Source: an uncultured Roseburia sp. (lineage in GTDB: Bacteria; Bacillota; Clostridia; Lachnospirales; Lachnospiraceae). Taken from it: a stretch of 64,000 nt of DNA. The stretch lies in contig CANPGM010000017.1 in assembly GCA_947573605.1 (NCBI GenBank), positions 1-64,000 of the forward strand, in the 5' to 3' direction. A program made the position numbers and the translations under genes. Every line of letters starts with the position of its first letter. Within the stretch, counting starts at the first letter, position 1. The notes under the pieces were generated by a model. That model saw only the letters and a program-made list of their open reading frames with translations, was not told where the DNA came from and did not search any database. Positions 59,503 through 64,000 of the stretch are shown here, one piece after another.

Positions 59503-59877
59503 CTACAATGCTGCAATTACTTCTACTTCGCAGAGCACGTTTTTCGGTAAGGTTTTTACCGCTACACACGATCTGGCCGGCTTATTCACAAAAAATTCCC
59601 CATAGATTTCGTTGAATGCCGCAAAGTCGTTCATGTCTGCAAGAAAACAGGTTGTCTTAACGACATTTTCAGGCTTTGCCCCTGCCTCCTCTAAAATGGC
59701 TGAAATATTTTTCATTACCTGTTCCGCCTGAGCCCGTATCTCCGTGCCGACAATATTACCTGTCCCGGCTTCCGCCGGAATCTGCCCTGACGTAAACAGC
59801 AGTCCGTTACAGGAGACCGCCTGTGAATAAGGGCCGATTGCCGGCGCAGCCTTTGCTGTCTGAATCAATTTTGTCAT
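59503..59877 (-). CDS. ridA: RidA-type 2-iminoacid/enamine deaminase
   Basis: A 124-residue RidA (YjgF/UK114) protein with IGPYSQAV, FTSGQIPAE, the catalytic R102 in NKPARSCVAVKTLP and the C-terminal VEVIAAL. RidA hydrolyses 2-aminoacrylate and related imines to keto acids. Its position at the head of an operon with a C-S beta-lyase, which generates 2-aminoacrylate, gives a clear functional link. ATG 59877 follows AAAGGAGGAAGGT; a frame extension to 59907 has no site. Confidence 0.93.
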   Translation of the reverse strand: MTKLIQTAKAAPAIGPYSQAVSCNGLLFTSGQIPAEAGTGNIVGTEIRAQAEQVMKNISAILEEAGAKPENVVKTTCFLADMNDFAAFNEIYGEFFVNKPARSCVAVKTLPKNVLCEVEVIAAL

Positions 59878-59928
59878 ACCTTCCTCCTTTACATTACTTT
59901 TTTTCATTTGCTGTAATTAAATAATATC

Positions 59929-59946
59929 ACTAAAATTTATTTTAGT
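59929..59946. promoter_or_regulatory. Palindromic operator candidate between ridA and its regulator
   Basis: ACTAAAAT-TT-ATTTTAGT is an 18-base near-perfect palindrome in the intergenic space between divergent genes. On the minus strand it falls between a possible -35 (TTTACT) and -10 (TATTAT) of ridA. It is a natural target for the adjacent YheO-type regulator. Confidence 0.55.
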
Positions 59947-60001
59947 AAATAAAATATTGTTTGCTATTTTTTACGAAATCATAAAATTGTTTTTATTCAA
60001 C

Positions 60002-60030
60002 TTGTACAATATAAAATTTGCAAATATAAT
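60002..60030 (+). promoter_or_regulatory. Promoter of the YheO-type regulator
   Basis: TTGTAC (60002-60007), 17 bases, TATAAT (60025-60030). Transcription would begin near 60037, before the leader reading frame at 60062. Confidence 0.7.
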
Positions 60031-60061
60031 AGAATTATCTAAATTGTTGGGAGTGAATAGT

Positions 60062-60124
60062 GTGAAAAATAAGCTCGATCGCTTATCTTTCACACCCGGA
60101 TTTGTGTCGGAGCCACAAATCTGA
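60062..60124 (+). CDS. Short leader peptide, copy 3, with hairpins
   Basis: A 20-residue frame starting at GTG eight bases after GGGAG (60049-60053). The peptide begins MKNKLDRLSFTPGF and ends VSEPQI. The coding sequence itself folds into GTGTGAAA/TTTCACAC (with ATAAGC/GCTTAT inner pairs), the CCGG link, and GATTTGTG/CACAAATC. It ends 44 bases before the regulator ATG at 60169. Same plan as 14003 and 47775, with paired base changes in the first hairpin relative to copy 1. Function unknown; a leader or attenuator role is inferred. Confidence 0.6.
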   Translation: MKNKLDRLSFTPGFVSEPQI

Positions 60125-60168
60125 ATCGCATGCCTTCACAATAAATTGCTCCGGTATGGAGGATTATT

Positions 60169-60852
60169 ATGACGAATGACAAACCATATCTTAAACTGAC
60201 CGCTGCTGACAGAGCGATTCTACAGTCTTATGCTGCAATGGTGCCGAATCTGGGTGAATATCTGGGAGAAGGGTATGAGATAATTCTTCACAGCCTTGAG
60301 AATTTACAGCATTCGGTCATTCAGAATGTAAACGGACATTATTCGGGCAGAGCGAACGGGGCTCCGATTACGGACCTTGCGCTTTCCATGCTGTCTAAAA
60401 TTGAACAGGATAAAAGTCATGCCAATATTTGTTATATGAACCGTTCTAAATCGGGCGTGCCGCTGCGCTCTTCTACCATTCCGATCTTCGGGGAAAACAA
60501 CCGGATTATTGGTCTGCTGTGTATTAATTTTTATACGGATCTTCCGTTTTCTTCCGTTTTAAAGAAATTTTCATTTGATTCTTCCACTATACAGCCGGTA
60601 TCGCCGGAAATTCGGGAAAATTTTGCGGAAAACGCGGATGAGCTGATCGAAATGTCCCTTGCGGAAATAAAGAAAACGATTATGAATGATTTGTCCGTTT
60701 CTTCTCAGAACAAAAATAAGGAGATTATTATAGAACTATACAGCCGGGGAATTTTTAATATTAAAGATTCTGTTATTAAAGTAGCCGCGCTTCTCGGAAT
60801 TTCCAAAAATACGGTGTATATGCATATCCGCAATCTGAAATCCAAAGAATAA
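60169..60852 (+). CDS. YheO/DauR-type transcription regulator
   Basis: A 227-residue regulator with an N-terminal YheO-like PAS domain (about 12-120, with LGEYLGEGYEIILHSLENLQHSVI and IIGLLCINF) and a C-terminal helix-turn-helix (about 175-225, with IELYSRGIFNIKDSVIKVAALLGISKNTVYMHIR). E. coli DauR and YheO belong to this family, which often governs amino-acid catabolism. It is divergent from the ridA-nhaC-patB operon and probably regulates it. TATGGAGGATTATT precedes ATG 60169. A leader reading frame with hairpins precedes it. Confidence 0.88.
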   Translation: MTNDKPYLKLTAADRAILQSYAAMVPNLGEYLGEGYEIILHSLENLQHSVIQNVNGHYSGRANGAPITDLALSMLSKIEQDKSHANICYMNRSKSGVPLRSSTIPIFGENNRIIGLLCINFYTDLPFSSVLKKFSFDSSTIQPVSPEIRENFAENADELIEMSLAEIKKTIMNDLSVSSQNKNKEIIIELYSRGIFNIKDSVIKVAALLGISKNTVYMHIRNLKSKE

Positions 60853-60921
60853 TACGGCATAGAGAAGGAGCGCGGCCTGCCGCCTGCAAAGCCGATGTCT
60901 GCAGGACGGCTTGCCGATGGA

Positions 60922-61986
60922 TTAATTTTCATCGGGAATCTGCCATTCTGCGGCAGCCGTTTTGTATTTTTCCAGTTCGCATTCATAGATGGTAAGCATC
61001 GGGATATCTCCGTTATTGCGTGCGTTCGTAAGAAGCGCTTCATAGCAGGATGCCAGGCCGTTTAACGGAATATCGCCGCCTGCGCGGATATCTAAAATGC
61101 TTTCCGTTTCATATGCGGCGTTGAAAAACCACAGGATCGACTCTTCATAATCGCCTTCGGACAGAAAATAAAATCCGAGTTCACAGCAGATTTCGGAACA
61201 CGGTTCGGAAACCATTTCTTTTAGCGTGAGTTTGAAAAATTCATTTTGTTTTCCTGTAATCCGGTAAAGACGCGCCAGGACGCAGGCAGCTTCTTTTTTT
61301 GCGTCTTCGGAGGCAGCGCTTTCCAGAACGGAGCGAAAATATGCTTCTGCGTTTAAAAAGTCTTCCGTGTCGCCTGTTTTTATCAGTTCTCTTGCATACA
61401 TATTCCGAATTTTTTCGGAAAGTATCCCGTCTTTTGCAAGCGCGTGCAAAAAGACGGAAAAATCCCGTTTACTGTGAAGGGCCTGCGGCATATGCAGAAT
61501 TTCAACGTCGCTGTCAAAGACGACGGGCGTAGTCCGTATGGTTTCGTGAACGGGATCTACCCATGTAAAGGTCCGAAGCCGCTTAAACAGCTTCGGACGG
61601 TATTCTTTTTTTACATTCAATACCGTATTAAATTCAGAAACGGTATGGTATTTCATCTGTACAATTTCAATTTCCGGCAGCAGATAAAGCTTTAGCTGGC
61701 GAAAACGCCCCCGGTTTGTCGTGTCTAAGATTTCGTCCGCATCCGGCGCATAGATATAGTCCATCGACGCTTTGGAAAAAGAAAAATTTCTGGCTTCCGA
61801 AAAATCGTTGTTCCACGGAAAATCATAAATCTGATTCGTATATTGCGCCGCAATTTCTTTCGTCCGGTCGGTCGAGCCGGTATCTACGATAATGATTTCA
61901 TCCATCAGGCCCGCAAGCGAATCAAGACATCTTGCAAGAACCGCTTCTTCGTTTTTTACAATCATACATAAGCTGACAGTAATCAT
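60922..61986 (-). CDS. Family 2 glycosyltransferase with helical-repeat tail
   Basis: A 354-residue GT2 protein of the SunS/WaaE-like group. It has ITVSLCMIVKNEEAVLARCLDSL, the nucleotide-binding IIVDTGSTDRTKEIA, and the metal-binding DADEIL. After the catalytic half (to about 190), the C-terminus is a TPR-like helical repeat region with AEAYFRSVLESA and ACVLARLYRITG. It transfers a sugar to an unknown acceptor, perhaps a peptide or surface glycan. It starts 21 bases after the DUF885 gene, so probably co-transcribed. GGGGGAGAGTT precedes ATG. Confidence 0.85.
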   Translation of the reverse strand: MITVSLCMIVKNEEAVLARCLDSLAGLMDEIIIVDTGSTDRTKEIAAQYTNQIYDFPWNNDFSEARNFSFSKASMDYIYAPDADEILDTTNRGRFRQLKLYLLPEIEIVQMKYHTVSEFNTVLNVKKEYRPKLFKRLRTFTWVDPVHETIRTTPVVFDSDVEILHMPQALHSKRDFSVFLHALAKDGILSEKIRNMYARELIKTGDTEDFLNAEAYFRSVLESAASEDAKKEAACVLARLYRITGKQNEFFKLTLKEMVSEPCSEICCELGFYFLSEGDYEESILWFFNAAYETESILDIRAGGDIPLNGLASCYEALLTNARNNGDIPMLTIYECELEKYKTAAAEWQIPDEN

Positions 61987-62007
61987 AACTCTCCCCCATA
62001 ATGAATA

Positions 62008-63783
62008 TCAGACTGCTTTCTGCGTTTCCATCCACTTGTCCATATGCTTTTTAATGATGTAGAAGGGCGCTGGGCCGGTTTCGAGAAGGAAGCGGTGAAA
62101 TTCTTTCAGATCAAGCCGTTCGCCTAACTCTTCTTTTGCAACTGCGCGGAGATGCAGAAACTCAATATAACCGACAAAGTAATTTAAGTAGTTTGCAGGA
62201 TCCCCGATTATTGACTCGAAAACATCATCCACCGTTTCCTGATCTTCGATGCCGTAGCCTGCAAGGTATTCCGCCACGTCGGAACGGTCCCATCCGTCGT
62301 AATGGATTTTGATATCAATATAAGCGGACATTGCCAGAGAAGCGGCGCCGTTCCAGGACATCGCCTTTGCCAGATTGGAATCGGACATGCCGTAGCCGTA
62401 GGAAAATGCATATTCTACATATGTAGCCCATCCTTCCGAATAACCGGAATAGGAAAAGAGGTTCCTTATTAACGGCAGATCGCTGGAGTTGGAGAATGCA
62501 TTCTGGTAAAGGTGGCCCGGATAGCCTTCGTGCGCCAGAGTGGTGTAGAGTTCATCCGCCATACTGCCGTCGCCTTCCATATATTTCGGATTGATGTAAA
62601 TAACGTTATGTTCAATATCGTCAATCGGCGTCGTCAGATAAAATGCCGGGGACATGGATTCCTGCATGGAAGGATGTACCTCTTTAATCGCATACGTTAC
62701 CGCCGGCGCTTCCGGAAAATTCTGTGTAAATTTTTCGTTTAAATCGATGAGAATCTGTTCCGGATCCGTAATTGGAAAAGCATAATCAAACATCGTATCA
62801 TAAACGGAAGGATCTTCATAGACGGCTTCCATGATATGTTCGAGCGAAGCGTCCATAAAATCAGAGGTACGTTCTTTCAACAGTTCGATGGAACAATCGG
62901 AACCTGCGCCGGTACGGACTAAATACTCGTAGTAATCTTTCCCGTTGTCATAATAGCAAAGTCCCAGCTCGTTTGTACCGCTGCCGCGCAGTTCATTCAG
63001 GCCGTCGATTAAAATCTCGTAGGCGTCTACGACTTCGGTTGTAATGAGCGTGCGGTTTTGTTCTTTATAGGATTCTTTCTGTTCTGCAGTCAGTCCGTCG
63101 AAGTCGTCTATTTTTCCGTCAAAAATTTCTATCATATAGTTATGTTCCGGATCCGCGGTAAAATCCTCGCACTGTTCTAAGATGGCGTCTACCGAATAAT
63201 CCGGCATAAAGAGTCCGGCGTCTGCTTTTTCCCGCTCAAATGCAATAATATCCGTAAACAGGTCGTCAAATTCCGTAAGCAGGGTAAGGTAGTCTTCGAT
63301 ATCCTGTTCGGTGCGGAAGGTATATTCTGCAAGCAGGACGGGAAGTTCCGCCTGATAGCCGCTTACGGGAGAAAGAAATTCGGCATATAGCGTTAAATCT
63401 TTTGCGGCCAGTTCGTTTTCGATATAGTCCATCAGAATATCGTAAGTCAAAAGCTGGCTGTCGGAAAATTCTTCGGTATCGTAACGCAGCAGTTCTTTTT
63501 TTAATTCCTGAAGGTTTTTACTGTTTTCCTTCATATCGTCCGCAGAAATCCCGCCCAGAGTAACGTCATAGTCCGTAATTCCGAAATTTTCGGGATGGGC
63601 GAGCGTGTAATGGAGGTTGATTGTATTTGACGCAATATCCTCTTTGAACAACTCGTCCATACGGGCGTCAAAATCCTCCGGTGTTGCGCTCTTTGAAACG
63701 GCGGGCATGGAACACCCGGAAAAAAACAGACAGCCGGCCAAAGTCAGACTGATCAGACACTTAAAACGGTTTCTTTTGTGCAT
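62008..63783 (-). CDS. DUF885 lipoprotein, putative metallopeptidase
   Basis: A 591-residue lipoprotein. The signal peptide has lipobox LFFSGC (cysteine about residue 24). The DUF885 domain carries the zinc-peptidase motif in TLAHEGYPGHLYQN and later GWATYVEYAFSYGYG. The family is thought to contain surface metallopeptidases, with dependence on the HExxH-like HEGYPGH site. It would be anchored outside the membrane. GGAGGTGTAACCG precedes the ATG. First gene of a two-gene unit with the glycosyltransferase. Confidence 0.88.
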   Translation of the reverse strand: MHKRNRFKCLISLTLAGCLFFSGCSMPAVSKSATPEDFDARMDELFKEDIASNTINLHYTLAHPENFGITDYDVTLGGISADDMKENSKNLQELKKELLRYDTEEFSDSQLLTYDILMDYIENELAAKDLTLYAEFLSPVSGYQAELPVLLAEYTFRTEQDIEDYLTLLTEFDDLFTDIIAFEREKADAGLFMPDYSVDAILEQCEDFTADPEHNYMIEIFDGKIDDFDGLTAEQKESYKEQNRTLITTEVVDAYEILIDGLNELRGSGTNELGLCYYDNGKDYYEYLVRTGAGSDCSIELLKERTSDFMDASLEHIMEAVYEDPSVYDTMFDYAFPITDPEQILIDLNEKFTQNFPEAPAVTYAIKEVHPSMQESMSPAFYLTTPIDDIEHNVIYINPKYMEGDGSMADELYTTLAHEGYPGHLYQNAFSNSSDLPLIRNLFSYSGYSEGWATYVEYAFSYGYGMSDSNLAKAMSWNGAASLAMSAYIDIKIHYDGWDRSDVAEYLAGYGIEDQETVDDVFESIIGDPANYLNYFVGYIEFLHLRAVAKEELGERLDLKEFHRFLLETGPAPFYIIKKHMDKWMETQKAV

Positions 63784-63970
63784 CGGTTACACCTCCAAAA
63801 TTTGATAGATTTATTATAGTTCTTTTAGAACGCTAAAGCAATGCCTGCATGAGAAATATAGTATAGAAATAGATGGAATCCGCAGGGCGCATATGGTAAA
63901 ATTAAGATTATTTGCGGAAAATAAGCACACGCGTCTGTAAAGACGGCGGGAAAACGGAAAGGAAGCGGAG

Positions 63971-64000
63971 ATGACGAGCGCGACGGTTATACTGAAAAAA
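63971..64000 (+). CDS. Start of a gene cut by the window edge
   Basis: ATG at 63971 directly after AAAGGAAGCGGAG opens a frame, MTSATVILKK, that runs off the end. Ten codons are too few to name it. A possible -10 (TAAAAT) lies at about 63896, divergent from the DUF885 gene. Confidence 0.5.
   Translation, partial: MTSATVILKK

Noticed and set aside
1..64000. CRISPR arrays, tRNA or rRNA genes, prophage
   Set aside because: I looked for regularly spaced repeats, tRNA-like cloverleaf ends and phage structural genes and saw none. A tRNAscan or CRISPR-finder run would settle it.

Overview
The window reads as chromosomal DNA of a gut Firmicute of the class Clostridia, most likely family Lachnospiraceae. 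This is inferred from the gene set and not from an rRNA gene, since none is present. Supporting genes are a butyryl-CoA:acetate CoA-transferase-type enzyme, a bile salt hydrolase-type enzyme, two-subunit iron-sulfur L-serine dehydratase, many OmpR-type two-component systems beside FtsX-type ABC exporters, Clostridia-style small sensory membrane proteins, and Shine-Dalgarno sites of the GGAGG type with occasional TTG and GTG starts.

Layout. 1-1128: remains of a mobile element (a decayed serine-recombinase C-terminus) and a MATE transporter that has lost its 5' part. 1129-4486: YbaK deacylase, then a vanR-vanS-vanY-like set with no ligase. 4618-8087: a GGDEF protein, response regulator and histidine kinase operon. 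8307-17210: two FtsX-type ABC exporters with a second regulator/kinase pair between them and a TM2 protein facing the second kinase. 17345-24627: HAD phosphatase, a large membrane protein, flotillin, SulP transporter, MGMT-like protein and an IscR-like Rrf2 regulator. 24681-24999 and 33402-33721: two nearly identical 320-bp inverted-repeat elements in opposite orientation, bracketing DUF2461, an ECF-like sigma factor, an isopropylmalate synthase fused to an AraC domain, a FlxA-like coiled-coil protein, Lgt, an MFS transporter, an XRE membrane regulator and a Bfd-like protein. 33924-36866: DUF2975/XRE/DUF4173 cluster and another XRE membrane protein. 37232-43058: nifS-iscU, signal peptidase, CDF transporter and an LTA synthase-like protein. 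43059-46466: a cobalamin riboswitch with DUF4430 lipoprotein and ECF S component, then a preQ1-type leader with queC, yhhQ and queF. 46632-52327: bile salt hydrolase, then a solute-binding lipoprotein with a membrane GGDEF-EAL protein. 52380-56628: serine dehydratase, CoA-transferase, KDG kinase. 56720-60852: a ridA-nhaC-patB operon facing a YheO-type regulator. 60922-63783: glycosyltransferase and DUF885 lipoprotein. A new gene starts at the right edge.

The most unusual signal is a family of three short leader reading frames (14003, 47775, 60062). Each has a good Shine-Dalgarno site, a non-ATG start, a related peptide beginning MK(N/E)K, and two hairpins joined by CCGG overlapping the reading frame. 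They precede an ABC exporter, a solute-binding protein and a transcription regulator. Other points of note are the LeuA-AraC fusion, the paired inverted-repeat elements with solo end remnants located just after terminators, a good sigma-28 promoter in front of the flxA-like gene, and a 10-base perfect complement between the cobalamin riboswitch core and its downstream expression region.
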